64,000 nucleotides of DNA from Mesobacillus sp. S13. Lineage in GTDB: Bacteria > Bacillota > Bacilli > Bacillales > Cytobacillaceae. Below are positions 54,896-63,727 of this stretch, in pieces. The stretch's first letter is position 1. Each line of letters starts with the position of its first letter. The translations under genes and the position numbers were made by a program. The notes below the pieces were generated by a model. The model was given only the letters and a program-made list of their open reading frames with translations. It made no database searches and was not told the DNA's origin. Location of the stretch: assembly GCF_020422885.1 (NCBI RefSeq), contig NZ_CP084622.1, forward strand, positions 2,375,001 to 2,439,000, written 5' to 3'.

Positions 54896-54931
54896 AAAGG
54901 GGTGGATGTATGCTTTCCACCTCTTTTACTT
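54896..54931 (+). terminator. Rho-independent terminator of adhE
   Basis: AAAAGGGGTGGA ... TCCACCTCTTTT hairpin about 10 bases after the stop. Confidence 0.8.
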
Positions 54932-55022
54932 TTTCAGTATGAGTTATTCTCTAGTTTTGAGGCCCATTCCAATAGTTTCAGATTGAACTACAATAAAGAG
55001 AATACGTTAAACATCACCCTTT

Positions 55023-55721
55023 TTAATTCAAAAGATCATCTCTTTTATCAATATACAACTTCCCATCAGGCTGTACTTCTGTATAAAAGACATCCTCTGC
55101 AGACTGAATTCCAGCCTGTTGAAGCTGCTGGTTAAGCCACAATTGATCCTTATTCATCTTTGCAAGGTTTTGGACATTTACTATTCCATCAGATACCAGT
55201 TCTGTTGAAAGCGGAACAAAGTCGCTTGAAGTCTTCGCTATTTTCATGTCACTTTTTGTAACCGTCTGCTTGCCTTCTTTCTTTAAGACAGAAAGTTTTC
55301 CGTCTGTTTCAAAGATTGCATAGTCAACATCGCTCAAAGAAAAGATATTCTTCTCCCGGAGTCTCGCTTGTAGTGAATCTGCATCAAGACGAGTCTGCCT
55401 AAGAGCCCCCTCCATTATTTCACCTTTGTTAATAACAATAACCGGGTTACCGACGAGCAGTTTCCTGGCTTTTTTAGATTTTAAGTGAATTTGGTCGGTT
55501 AGGACTGTAAAAGCAGCCCAGCCAACTAACGCAATGACACCATTAACAATGCTTACCGCAGAATTGACTACCAGCGCGGCCGCTATTGACCCAAATGCAA
55601 TAGCGGATACTAGGTTAAAAAAAGTCATTTGGCTGATTTCTTTTCGGCCAGCCCATCGTGCCATTGAAAGTAAGACAATAAAACCAATAGCGATCCTGAG
55701 CAATAATTCCAGCTGATTCAA
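55023..55721 (-). CDS. DUF421 (YetF-like) membrane protein
   Basis: A 232-residue protein with three N-terminal helices (about 5-22, 32-54 and 58-78), the SMARWAGRKEISQMTFFNL motif and two soluble YetF-type domains. YetF relatives include spore germination and heat-resistance proteins of Bacillus; this member's function is unknown. Convergent with adhE. The 238-bp region upstream (55722-55959) holds only the csp terminator. Confidence 0.88.
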   Translation of the reverse strand: MNQLELLLRIAIGFIVLLSMARWAGRKEISQMTFFNLVSAIAFGSIAAALVVNSAVSIVNGVIALVGWAAFTVLTDQIHLKSKKARKLLVGNPVIVINKGEIMEGALRQTRLDADSLQARLREKNIFSLSDVDYAIFETDGKLSVLKKEGKQTVTKSDMKIAKTSSDFVPLSTELVSDGIVNVQNLAKMNKDQLWLNQQLQQAGIQSAEDVFYTEVQPDGKLYIDKRDDLLN

Positions 55722-55912
55722 TAGTAATCCCGCCTTATTTTTAGTCTTTTAAATTATTTGCTTGGAGTCGATAACATATTCGATAAAATTCACATTCCAT
55801 TCTCATGGTTAGTAAAAAGTTCATTTCTAATTATAGCTTGATTGGGATATGTGAATGAAAAAGTTGGTGATTGTTGGATTAGTGGGGTGGTGAGAGAGGG
55901 AAGTAAGCATAA

Positions 55913-55945
55913 TAAAAAGAAGGTCCCAGTGGAACCTTCTTCATT
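55913..55945 (-). terminator. Rho-independent terminator of the cold-shock gene
   Basis: Minus-strand AAGAAGGT-...-ACCTTCTT with T-rich tail. Confidence 0.82.
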
Positions 55946-55959
55946 TTACAAAACTAATA

Positions 55960-56160
55960 TTATAGTTTTGTTACGTTAGCAGCTTGTGGTCCGCGAGCGC
56001 CTTGCTCAACGTCGAAAGATACTTTTTGACCTTCGTCTAATGATTTGAAACCTTCAGATTGGATAGCAGAGAAGTGTACGAATACGTCGTCTCCACCTTC
56101 GCGCTCGATGAATCCAAAACCTTTTTCTGCGTTAAACCATTTTACTGTACCTTGTTCCAT
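55960..56160 (-). CDS. CspA-family cold-shock protein
   Basis: A 66-residue single cold-shock domain, [18 protein letters not shown] with RNP-1 KGFGFI and RNP-2 VFVHF, and the ending [10 protein letters not shown]. It is an RNA chaperone that melts secondary structure. It matches B. subtilis CspB/CspD; which paralogue cannot be told. GGGAGG precedes the ATG, and the leader between 56161 and about 56280 is long, as is common for cold-shock mRNAs. Own terminator. Confidence 0.96.
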   Translation of the reverse strand: MEQGTVKWFNAEKGFGFIEREGGDDVFVHFSAIQSEGFKSLDEGQKVSFDVEQGARGPQAANVTKL

Positions 56161-56332
56161 TACTTGTTACCTCCCAGTGCATTTGCACATTATGTTACTA
56201 TCCTTGCCCAAAGTGATCATTAAGACGAAATAATTTCTATCCTTTACACCGAACAAAAATAATTCTATTTCATCATAACAGATACTGGAATCAATAGCAA
56301 ACATTAATAAAAGATTTCGTCCTAATTGCCTA

Positions 56333-57925
56333 TTAAGGCGACAACACTCTCCAATTATTATTGCAAGTAGCCTGAATTCTCCCATGTCTCTGGATATATT
56401 CAGCTAGTAATTCTGTCATGTCTGTCTGGATTTCTCTTTTAACAGGCTTATCTTTGATCATATTGTAGTTTCCGCCACCGCCTGCACGGTAATTATTGAC
56501 GACTATGTCAAAGGCATTATCTAATTGCAAAGGTTTCCCTTTATACTCCAGATGTTTCACCCTGTTACCGATAGGTTGGGAGATATCAAGCAGGTATTCA
56601 ATTCCCTCCCACATATCATAGTTATAATGCTGTGGTTTAGGAGACTCAAAGGCGGGATTAACCTGGATTTCGCCTTTGGAATCTAATAGGAAATATTCTG
56701 CGGATTTTTCGAGTGCGTCTTTAATATCCTGTCCTGAAACAGTGATCACTTTCAACGTATTGGGGTAGACATAGTTTGAAACGATGTCTCTCATGGTGAT
56801 CCTATTCGGAAATCCAGGGGCACCATTATGGAAAAGCGCTGTTGAAGATATATCCACTTGGGCAGCATCCATTTGTACCTTATTTATAAACTCGATGAGT
56901 GGATGATCTTTTTTTCTGACTTCAAAAGGGGAGTAGACACGCATATCCCCAATAATTTCCCCGATAGGCTGATCGAGCCACTTTTGCGTTGCCTCTTCGT
57001 ACTCCTTGGTCAACTCTAGGATAATTGCATCAGGCTTAACGCTTTTATCAATTTCTATTACCTCAAGTAACTGATCAGCAATATTCCAAGTACCATTCGG
57101 TTTTTCAAATTTAATACATACCTTTGAAAAAGCCTGTGCGTTATGGCCTGGCTGAACAACCAGCACTCCATTAAGTTGCCCCGCAAGCTGGCAGTGCTGG
57201 TGACCAGTCAGTAAAACATGGATTCCCGGTATTTCCTTACAAATTCGATAGGCTTGATTTTCACCAGTTAGTTGTTCAGTCTCACATCCTGTTTCAATGT
57301 CTCGTTCAAATCCACCATGATAAGAAACAATGAGGAGGTCGTATTTCTCGTGTTCTTGTAAATACACAACCCATTTTTTTAGTGTTTCAAAAGCATCATG
57401 GAATTCAAGCCCTTTGATGTGAGCAGGGTTTTCCCAGTTCGGTATATAATGTGTTGTGGCTCCAAGGACCGCTACACGCAAGCCGTTTGAGAAGGGTTTG
57501 ATAAAATACGGCTTTCCGAAAGCAGGTTCCCCAGAATGCATCGTCACTATATTCGCGGATAGCCATGGAAAATTGGATTCCTTAATGGCATTTTTCAATA
57601 ATTCCTTTCCATAATTGAATTCATGATTACCAATGACTGCGCCATCATACCCCAGGTAATTCATTACACTGATAACTGGATTTTTTAGTCTGTTCATATA
57701 TCTCGCATAATAATAAGTAAGGGGCGTGCCCTGAATGACATCTCCGTTATCTATTAATAAGCTGCAATCACAATTTAGCCGTGCCTCTTTGAAGGCAGAT
57801 GCCAGTTTCGCCATCCCTGAATGTGTTATCGAATGATCTCCATAATTTATAGGTAAAAGATTGCCATGAATATCGCTTGTTTGAAGCACAACCAGTTCGC
57901 AGTGATCCATGAAATTCACGTCCAT
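56333..57925 (-). CDS. Bifunctional metallophosphatase/5'-nucleotidase family protein
   Basis: A 530-residue enzyme with the metallophosphatase motifs TSDIHGN, DNGDVIQG, GNHEFNYG, SYHGGFE and TGHQHCQ in the N-terminal half, and a 5'-nucleotidase C-terminal domain with the substrate-binding NNYRAGGGGNYN near the end. It should dephosphorylate nucleotides or 2',3'-cyclic nucleotides. Most relatives are secreted, but no signal peptide or LPXTG is present, so this one is probably cytoplasmic. The ATGs at 57925 and 57910 are both possible starts. Confidence 0.9.
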   Translation of the reverse strand: MDVNFMDHCELVVLQTSDIHGNLLPINYGDHSITHSGMAKLASAFKEARLNCDCSLLIDNGDVIQGTPLTYYYARYMNRLKNPVISVMNYLGYDGAVIGNHEFNYGKELLKNAIKESNFPWLSANIVTMHSGEPAFGKPYFIKPFSNGLRVAVLGATTHYIPNWENPAHIKGLEFHDAFETLKKWVVYLQEHEKYDLLIVSYHGGFERDIETGCETEQLTGENQAYRICKEIPGIHVLLTGHQHCQLAGQLNGVLVVQPGHNAQAFSKVCIKFEKPNGTWNIADQLLEVIEIDKSVKPDAIILELTKEYEEATQKWLDQPIGEIIGDMRVYSPFEVRKKDHPLIEFINKVQMDAAQVDISSTALFHNGAPGFPNRITMRDIVSNYVYPNTLKVITVSGQDIKDALEKSAEYFLLDSKGEIQVNPAFESPKPQHYNYDMWEGIEYLLDISQPIGNRVKHLEYKGKPLQLDNAFDIVVNNYRAGGGGNYNMIKDKPVKREIQTDMTELLAEYIQRHGRIQATCNNNWRVLSP

Positions 57926-58069
57926 CCATGTAAATTTATATCTTTATTCTTGCCCACTTTTAAAAAAGTGCATGAAATAAAGCAAATGATTTATTTCTTT
58001 TTCATACATCATTAATCTGGAATGAAGGGGAATGATTTAACAAATAGTAAGAAAAAAGGGGGGAGTAGC

Positions 58070-58252
58070 ATGGGAAAATGGAACGAAGAAGGTGCAGCCA
58101 ATAATAATCTTTCTGCCGAGACAATTGAGAGTTCAAAACTCTTGGGTAAGCCGGGACTTCAGGAGCATGAGTTTTCCGAGGAACTTGCAGATGGTGGAGA
58201 GAGGGATAAGGCGATCAAGAAACAAATCAAGGAGCAACATTCTGATATGTAA
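58070..58252 (+). CDS. Small hydrophilic protein
   Basis: A 60-residue protein with a perfect GGGGGGAG before the ATG at 58070 (the frame reaches back to 58022 but has no ribosome site there). It begins MGKWNEEGAANNNLSAETIE and includes EFSEELADGGERDKA, which weakly recalls YfhD-type small proteins. Charged and without membrane segments; possibly sporulation-linked. Shares a short unit with the 40-residue gene behind it. Confidence 0.6.
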   Translation: MGKWNEEGAANNNLSAETIESSKLLGKPGLQEHEFSEELADGGERDKAIKKQIKEQHSDM

Positions 58253-58273
58253 TAGAAGGGAGAGGATTTTATA

Positions 58274-58396
58274 ATGAAGAGTAAAAGTAATTACCTAAAT
58301 GAAAGAGGGGATTTTACTGCACCGCCTCAAGGTACTGCTGATTATCCGAAGAAACCGGATCACAGGAAAATTGAAAAGGATAATAAAAGGAAGTGA
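58274..58396 (+). CDS. 40-residue hydrophilic peptide
   Basis: GGGAGAGG ribosome site and ATG at 58274 give MKSKSNYLNERGDFTAPPQG followed by a lysine-rich tail. Composition (Asn, Pro, Lys, Asp) is that of disordered spore-type miniproteins. It lies 21 bases behind the previous small gene. Confidence 0.5.
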   Translation: MKSKSNYLNERGDFTAPPQGTADYPKKPDHRKIEKDNKRK

Positions 58397-58490
58397 TTTG
58401 TGAGTTGCCTGGGGAGCCAGATTACTTTTTACTGGGGACATGACCTTAGGGTTGATTAGGTACAGTCTCCTTACATATAGCTATAGAACA

Positions 58491-58528
58491 AAAAAGGAAA
58501 ACAGCCTTAATAGCTGTTTTCCTTTTTT
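58491..58528. terminator. Bidirectional Rho-independent terminator
   Basis: A 15-bp perfect stem AAAAAGGAAAACAGC / GCTGTTTTCCTTTTT between convergent units, with T runs on both strands; it reaches the bioB stop codon. Confidence 0.9.
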
Positions 58529-59516
58529 ATGTTGCCATTTCTTTTGCAAATTCAATTTCAAATCCCAAATCTTGTAGCATCATATGGTCAGCAGTAGTTT
58601 CTTGGCCTGCTGTTGTCAAGTAATCTCCAACAAAGATGGAGTTTGCAGGGTAGAGGCCTAAAGGCTGCAAGCTTCGCAAATGAACTTCTCTGCCGCCGGA
58701 AATTCTAATTTCTTTTGTTGGATTGATGTATCTCATCAGGCAAAGGACTTTTAAGCAATAGCGTGGATTCAATTCGTCTGTTCCTTCAAGAGGAGTACCG
58801 TCAATAGCATGAAGAAAATTCACTGGAATCGAATCAGCGTCCAACGTCTTGAGACTTCTGGCCATATCGACCACATCCTGCATAGTTTCTTTCATTCCGA
58901 TAATGACTCCAGAACATGGTGAGATCCCGGAACTTTTAACAAGTTCAACAGTATTGATTCGATCTTCGTATGTATGTGATGTCGTGATGGCATTGTGATG
59001 GCTTGCTGACGTATTGAGATTATGATTATACCGGTCAACACCTGCTGCCTTGAGTCTTTCTGCTTGAGAAGGCTTAAGGATACCGAGACAAGCACAAACC
59101 TTAAGTCCAAATTTTTCTTTAATTTCCTCAACAGCAGAAGTAACTGTATCAATTTCTTTTTCACTAGGTCCTCTGCCGCTGGCAACAATACAATACGTGC
59201 CTGCATTCAGGTTATATGCTTGTTCTGCACCTTGCAGGATTGTTTCCTTATCCATCATCCGATATTTTTCGATCGGTGCATTAGAGACACTCGACTGAGC
59301 ACAGTAACCGCAATTTTCCGGGCATAATCCAGATTTAGTATTGATGATCATGTTTAGCTTAACTTTATTTCCATAATAGTTATGCCGTATTGTATATGCT
59401 CCTTGAAGCAATTCGAGCAGTTCACTGTCGGGACAATTAAGTATACTTAATGCCTCTGCATCAGATAACTCGTATCCATCGAGAATGTGAAGCGCTAACT
59501 CCTTCCAGTTTCCCAT
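58527..59516 (-). CDS. bioB: Biotin synthase
   Basis: A 329-residue radical-SAM enzyme. The [4Fe-4S] motif CPENCGYC is within NTKSGLCPENCGYCAQSS; further family features are YCIVASGRGPSE, YNHNLNTS and the R in RISGGREVH that binds the second [2Fe-2S] cluster, the sulphur donor. It converts dethiobiotin to biotin. Encoded 17 bases behind bioY in one BirA-controlled unit. No bioA, bioD or bioF is in the window. Confidence 0.97.
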   Translation of the reverse strand: MGNWKELALHILDGYELSDAEALSILNCPDSELLELLQGAYTIRHNYYGNKVKLNMIINTKSGLCPENCGYCAQSSVSNAPIEKYRMMDKETILQGAEQAYNLNAGTYCIVASGRGPSEKEIDTVTSAVEEIKEKFGLKVCACLGILKPSQAERLKAAGVDRYNHNLNTSASHHNAITTSHTYEDRINTVELVKSSGISPCSGVIIGMKETMQDVVDMARSLKTLDADSIPVNFLHAIDGTPLEGTDELNPRYCLKVLCLMRYINPTKEIRISGGREVHLRSLQPLGLYPANSIFVGDYLTTAGQETTADHMMLQDLGFEIEFAKEMAT

Positions 59517-59533
59517 GCTTACACCCCTTTAGA

Positions 59534-60124
59534 TTATGCTGCTTTTCTTAAGTGCTTGAAACTGCCTTTGGATAGGACCGTTCTTTCCAGTCTGTGACCC
59601 ATCATGCCAGCGAACACGGCAAGGATGATATCTTTTGGAAGCGGCGCGACCATCCAGAGCCAAGCCATTTTATATGTAAATCCTTCCGGTGCAGTTGCCC
59701 AGAATTTATAGGCAAAATACATCCAGTTTGTTCCGAAAACATAATTGATGACGAGACCGATTAATGAAGCAATGACAAAAGCAGAAAGTGTTCGGTTTTT
59801 TTCAACGATTTTGCCTGCAACATAGGCGGTTAAAATAAAAGAAAGGATAAATCCGAATGTTGGACTGATAATAGTAGAAAAACCAGCTCCAAATCTAGCG
59901 AAAATCGGTACGCCTACTAATCCTACTAATGCGTATACAGTCATTGAGATTGCTCCTAATCTGCTGCCGAGGATAATCCCTGCTAATATAGCAAAAAATG
60001 TTTGAAGAGTGATTGGTACACCGCCAACGACCATGAACGGCACAAATGAGGTGATGTTAGCTCCGATAGCCATTAGGCCAACGAACATTGATGCTAGAGT
60101 TAAATCCAATGCTTTGAACTTCAT
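59534..60124 (-). CDS. bioY: Biotin transporter, S component
   Basis: A 196-residue protein with six helices of the BioY family: SFVPFMVVGGVPITLQTF, GAISMTVYALVGLVGVP and the NYVFGTNWMYF and PKDIILAVFAGM segments. It captures biotin and works with the shared ECF module (EcfA/T). AAAAAGGAGCGC ribosome site. First gene of the biotin unit. Confidence 0.95.
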   Translation of the reverse strand: MKFKALDLTLASMFVGLMAIGANITSFVPFMVVGGVPITLQTFFAILAGIILGSRLGAISMTVYALVGLVGVPIFARFGAGFSTIISPTFGFILSFILTAYVAGKIVEKNRTLSAFVIASLIGLVINYVFGTNWMYFAYKFWATAPEGFTYKMAWLWMVAPLPKDIILAVFAGMMGHRLERTVLSKGSFKHLRKAA

Positions 60125-60157
60125 GTATGATGCGCTCCTTTTTCGTAATATAAATAA

Positions 60158-60187
60158 AGAATAAACTTTTTGAATATTTTATGTCAA
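60158..60187 (-). promoter_or_regulatory. Sigma-A promoter of bioY-bioB
   Basis: On the minus strand TTGACA, 18 bases, TATTCT. The -35 lies in the right half of the BirA-type operator. Confidence 0.7.
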
Positions 60188-60210
60188 CCTAAAAATATAT
60201 TAGTTAACAA
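60181..60210. promoter_or_regulatory. BirA operator
   Basis: On the minus strand TTGTTAAC-N14-GTTGACAT: two inverted half sites of the Gram-positive BirA box at the usual 14-base spacing. Biotin-loaded BirA would cover the -35 and shut off bioY-bioB. Confidence 0.78.
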
Positions 60211-60276
60211 ATGTGTTTTTCACAAATAGATTAGAAAAATCTGTTGCATATCAATGTATCGATGAAATTGAATAAT

Positions 60277-60317
60277 AAACAAGGTGCACGGATAAACATC
60301 CGTGCACCTTGTTTTAT
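60277..60317 (-). terminator. Strong bidirectional-capable terminator
   Basis: Perfect AACAAGGTGCACGGAT / ATCCGTGCACCTTGTT stem with T-rich flanks. It contains the stop of the hypothetical gene. Confidence 0.85.
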
Positions 60318-60622
60318 CTAATGCGATTATTCATAGCCCGTTCAGGCAATGGCCGCTCTATATCCCTTTTTTTATCTGTTTCTAATGCTGGGTTTTCTGT
60401 TGGGTCATCCTTGTAATCTTCAAAAGCCGGCTCTCCCATATCGAGCTCGCCTGGACTAAAGGCATTCGTAGGGTATTCTTTGGTGGATTTCTTTTCTACG
60501 TTATAGCCGGAAATGGAACTGTTTACTGGATGATCTTTTTCATCTTTCATTTTTTCAATAGAATCTATAGCTTCTTCTTCGTTTTTATATGACTTAAGGA
60601 TATGTTTTTTTTCAATTTCCAT
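60314..60622 (-). CDS. Acidic hypothetical protein with a possible YflT-like start
   Basis: A 102-residue protein that starts KHILKSYKNEEEAIDSIEKM after the first residues, reminiscent of the N-terminus of general stress protein 17M/YflT, but the rest is a disordered, Pro/Glu/Asp-rich segment ending in PLPERAMNNRIR. AGGAGGCTGATTGCA fixes the ATG at 60622. Function unknown; perhaps stress or spore related. Confidence 0.6.
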   Translation of the reverse strand: MEIEKKHILKSYKNEEEAIDSIEKMKDEKDHPVNSSISGYNVEKKSTKEYPTNAFSPGELDMGEPAFEDYKDDPTENPALETDKKRDIERPLPERAMNNRIR

Positions 60623-60776
60623 TGCAATCAGCCTCCTATCCGTTTTATTGGTATATACCCATAAAATGGTCCGCACTAACTTTTACAAATTCCCGCTAAA
60701 AGGTCTTTTTTTCCATACTTTCTGGTAAACTATTTTTAAAAAGGACAAGAACTAGGGGAAAAAGGGGAATGTGATT

Positions 60777-61742
60777 GTGAAGAAAAAATTAATATGGATA
60801 GTAACTGGTACGTTTCTGACGATTTTCATTCTATTGATTGCTGCAGGGAATTATTTTTATAATGTCGCGATTAATCGGAGCCAAGAATCTGTTGACCTTC
60901 ATGGTGGCGGAAAAAGTGTAACGGCTGCCAAACTGTTAAGTGAAGATGAGGAGCAGAGGAAGCTGGAGGAAATCACTGACTGGACAGCGAAACAGGATTT
61001 TGAGTTGGTAGAAATAGAATCAGAAGACGGGCTCAAACTGAAGGCTCGCTTTCTAAAGAATGAGAATCCCTCCGGTAAAGCAGTGATTCTTGCTCATGGA
61101 TATAAAGGAAACAGTGAACAAATGCCTGGTATCACGAAGTTTTATTATGAGCAGGGCTATGATATTCTTAAGCCTGATGCAAGGGGACACGGTCTTAGCG
61201 AAGGTGAGTATATTGGGTATGGCTGGCATGATCGCAAAGATTATGTTCAATGGTCAAGGTTTTTAGCTGAAGGAGCTGGAGCGGAAACGATCTTCTTGCA
61301 TGGCTTTTCCATGGGGGCAGCAACGGTCCTAATGGCGAGCGGCGAAAAACTTCCTGAGCAAGTTAAGGGAATCATTGCTGACAGTGGATATACGACAGTT
61401 CTTGAGGAATTAAGCCACCAATTGAAGTATTTATACAAACTGCCAGCTTTCCCGGTCATGCAGGTTACAAGTTTCATCACGGATATCAGGGCAGGATATT
61501 CATTCGCTGAAGCATCGGCAATTGACAGTGTTGCAAAAAACAAAATTCCATTACTCATCATCCACGGTGATCAGGATGCATTAGTTCCAACTGAAATGGG
61601 ACAACGTTTATTTGATACAGCAAATAGCGAAAAAGAACTTTGGATTGTGCCGGGAGCTGGGCACACAGAGGCGTATACAATCGCTGAAGAAGAATATCAA
61701 GAAAAATTAAAGGCTTTCTGGACGAAAGCAATAGGAAAATAG
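60777..61742 (+). CDS. Membrane-anchored alpha/beta hydrolase
   Basis: A 321-residue alpha/beta hydrolase with an N-terminal anchor helix (residues 6-26), so the catalytic domain faces outward. Oxyanion HGYKGN near residue 100, nucleophile elbow GFSMGA near 180, Asp in IIHGDQDALVP near 265 and His in GAGHTEAYT near 295. The subgroup resembles YqkD/BAAT-like hydrolases acting on acyl or peptide bonds. AAAGGGG favours the GTG at 60777 over that at 60771. The next gene begins 9 bases after its stop. Confidence 0.88.
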   Translation: MKKKLIWIVTGTFLTIFILLIAAGNYFYNVAINRSQESVDLHGGGKSVTAAKLLSEDEEQRKLEEITDWTAKQDFELVEIESEDGLKLKARFLKNENPSGKAVILAHGYKGNSEQMPGITKFYYEQGYDILKPDARGHGLSEGEYIGYGWHDRKDYVQWSRFLAEGAGAETIFLHGFSMGAATVLMASGEKLPEQVKGIIADSGYTTVLEELSHQLKYLYKLPAFPVMQVTSFITDIRAGYSFAEASAIDSVAKNKIPLLIIHGDQDALVPTEMGQRLFDTANSEKELWIVPGAGHTEAYTIAEEEYQEKLKAFWTKAIGK

Positions 61743-61751
61743 GTGAAATGG

Positions 61752-62609
61752 ATGCAAACAATTGAAAGAATTGGCGAGCGATTTTGGTATATGACGCCAG
61801 TTTCTGAGACAGACAGGCCAATCCTCGGAATCGTTGCAGGCAGCGAAAGAACTCTGATGATTGACGCGGGAAATTCTGAAGCCCACGCTAACCTTTTCAT
61901 GAAAATGGTCAATGAAAAGGGCGTGGATCTTCCTTCTTATGTAGTTTTGACTCACTGGCATTGGGATCATATATTCGGCCTATCTGCTTTGGGCAAAATA
62001 ATATCCATTTCTTCGACGAAGACGAAAAAAGAAATTGAAAAGCTGCGCCCATTATCCTGGTCCAATCAGGCAATAGATCAAAGGGTAGCGGAAGGAACGG
62101 AGATTGAATTTTGCGCTAATGCGATAAAACAGGAGTTTCCTGAAAAGCGGGACATTAGCATCACTCTGCCTGTGATGACATTCGAAGATGAAATCGAGAT
62201 CGACCTTGGCGGCATCACATGCATTATTAAACATGTTGGAGGTGACCATGCTGACGATTCGGTGGTCATCTATGTCAAAGAGGAAAAGATATTGTTCCTG
62301 GCAGACAGCTTTTATCCAGATATTTTTTCCGGGAAAGATAACTATACAGTCGATGGAATCAGGGAATTATTGAACAAACTTGAAGTCTTTGATGCAGACT
62401 TTTATATTCTGTCGCATACCGGCATCTTATCTAAGCAACAGTTCGAGGAGGAAGTAAAACTCCTAAGATCCATCGCGGATCTGACAGAAAAATACGAAGG
62501 AGTTTCAAAAGTGATCATTGACGAATACAGGAATATGGCTGGCAGGGACCTTAGCGAGGACGAACTTGAAACAGTACAATTTTTCGTCAATGGATTTGAT
62601 ATGAAGTAG
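61752..62609 (+). CDS. MBL-fold metallo-hydrolase
   Basis: A 285-residue metallo-beta-lactamase-fold protein with the HWHWDHIFG dinuclear zinc motif near residue 65, the third His in HVGGDHADDS, the bridging Asp in LFLADSFYPD and the last His in ILSHTGI. This matches glyoxalase II or arylsulfatase-like hydrolases; substrate unknown. AGGTGAA supports the ATG at 61752 rather than the GTG at 61743. Co-transcribed with the alpha/beta hydrolase. Confidence 0.88.
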   Translation: MQTIERIGERFWYMTPVSETDRPILGIVAGSERTLMIDAGNSEAHANLFMKMVNEKGVDLPSYVVLTHWHWDHIFGLSALGKIISISSTKTKKEIEKLRPLSWSNQAIDQRVAEGTEIEFCANAIKQEFPEKRDISITLPVMTFEDEIEIDLGGITCIIKHVGGDHADDSVVIYVKEEKILFLADSFYPDIFSGKDNYTVDGIRELLNKLEVFDADFYILSHTGILSKQQFEEEVKLLRSIADLTEKYEGVSKVIIDEYRNMAGRDLSEDELETVQFFVNGFDMK

Positions 62610-62611
62610 CA

Positions 62612-62642
62612 GCAAAACACATCTGAAAAGGTGTGTTTTTGT
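62612..62642 (+). terminator. Rho-independent terminator
   Basis: AAAACAC ... GTGTGTTTTT hairpin directly after the MBL gene. Confidence 0.7.
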
Positions 62643-62811
62643 GTTTTATGTTGGGAATATACAGACAGAGGGCTCCAATCTAGAATGGTCTTTTTTTACA
62701 GTAAATACAATTTTAATTGAATGGCAAACTGCTCTTTTAAATAGTATGGACAAAGTATAAATCCATACAGAAAACATATATCTCATAAAGGATGAAAAAG
62801 GAGGAGATATT

Positions 62812-63264
62812 ATGCCAGAAGGAAAACACGATATTGTCATTGATGTTCCAATCGAACAGGTCTGGGATTTCGTAAAAGACATGGACAACTGGGCGCCATT
62901 ATTGCCTGGATATATCAGCCATGAAAAGTTGAACGAAAAACAGTCCAATTGGACGTTCAAGGAAACAGTGGGTGTATTGAAGAAAAAAATCAGTTTGCAG
63001 GTGACTATCAAGGAATGGATTGAGCCGACTAGAGTGACTTTTGATTTAAAGGGAATCAATGAAAACCTCAGTGGTAACGGTTATTTTAACGCTGAAGCGC
63101 TGGATAAAAACCGGACAAAGATGACTGGTTATCTGGAAATGACCGCTGAAGGCGCACTTGCACCAGTTATGAATGCCGTAATGAAGACATCTTTGCCGAA
63201 AAGCGGCCAAGAGCTTACGACGGCAATCGCACAAAAGCTTGAGGAAAGAAAGGTAATCCGATAA
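62812..63264 (+). CDS. CoxG/SRPBCC-family protein
   Basis: A 150-residue protein of the START/SRPBCC superfamily, CoxG branch: HDIVIDVPIEQVWDFVKD, WAPLLPGY, and the terminal amphipathic helix MKTSLPKSGQELTTAIAQKL. CoxG proteins recruit carbon monoxide dehydrogenase to the membrane in CO oxidisers, but the fold is used widely for lipid or ligand binding, and no CODH genes are near. AAGGAGGAG ribosome site. Hairpin follows. Confidence 0.85.
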   Translation: MPEGKHDIVIDVPIEQVWDFVKDMDNWAPLLPGYISHEKLNEKQSNWTFKETVGVLKKKISLQVTIKEWIEPTRVTFDLKGINENLSGNGYFNAEALDKNRTKMTGYLEMTAEGALAPVMNAVMKTSLPKSGQELTTAIAQKLEERKVIR

Positions 63265-63270
63265 AAATTC

Positions 63271-63298
63271 GAGGGAGCCGGTTATCAACTGGCTCCCT
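63271..63298. terminator. Hairpin between convergent genes
   Basis: GGGAGCCGGTT / AACTGGCTCCC stem; the minus-strand side is followed by TCGAATTTTTAT. Likely shared terminator. Confidence 0.65.
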
Positions 63299-63605
63299 AG
63301 TCTATTTTTTCTATTTTTACAGGTCCGTCAATTCGCCCGCTTTTATCAAAGTACACTAGAACGGAATCGCCATTTTCAATCTTCTCGTGGTCTGGCACTT
63401 TTTCCTTTTTAAAATAAATGCTTTTGCCATCTCTGCTTGCTCCGTAATATCCAGAATCATCTCTCTCGCTGATTGTGTATTCTTCGAAAATATACTCTGC
63501 TTCCGTCTCGTTCGAAGCTCTTTTGGCTTCATCCATTTCAACCTTCAAGTAAATCATCAATCCAAGAAGCATCGTCAATAAAAACAAGAACACTACCCTC
63601 ATCAT
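63297..63605 (-). CDS. Membrane-anchored hypothetical protein
   Basis: A 102-residue protein with one N-terminal helix (residues 3-21) and a soluble, beta-type domain of about 70 residues (YIFEEYTISERDDSGYYG and later VLVYFDKSGRI). Probably an extracytoplasmic anchored protein; family not recognised. GGAGGATG before the ATG supports the start at 63605. Confidence 0.65.
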   Translation of the reverse strand: MMRVVFLFLLTMLLGLMIYLKVEMDEAKRASNETEAEYIFEEYTISERDDSGYYGASRDGKSIYFKKEKVPDHEKIENGDSVLVYFDKSGRIDGPVKIEKID

Positions 63606-63661
63606 TCATCCTCCACTGCTTAATCCGTAAACATTATATGTTGAAGGCTTGTCTAAATGAC

Positions 63662-63688
63662 TTAAACATTTAAAAAGTTTGCTATAAT
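63662..63688 (+). promoter_or_regulatory. Extended -10 promoter before the DUF2161 gene
   Basis: TGCTATAAT (TGnTATAAT) at 63680-63688 with a weak TTAAAC 15 bases upstream. Confidence 0.5.
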
Positions 63689-63727
63689 GATAGGAAAAAC
63701 TGCCGGATAGACAGAAGGGTTTGACAC

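Noticed and set aside
54902..55135. 77-codon frame after adhE
   Set aside because: It overlaps the adhE terminator and the antisense of the DUF421 gene, and has no ribosome site.
62812..63264. Carbon monoxide oxidation locus, because of the CoxG-like protein
   Set aside because: No CODH subunits or maturation genes are in the window; CoxG-like SRPBCC proteins occur widely without CO metabolism.
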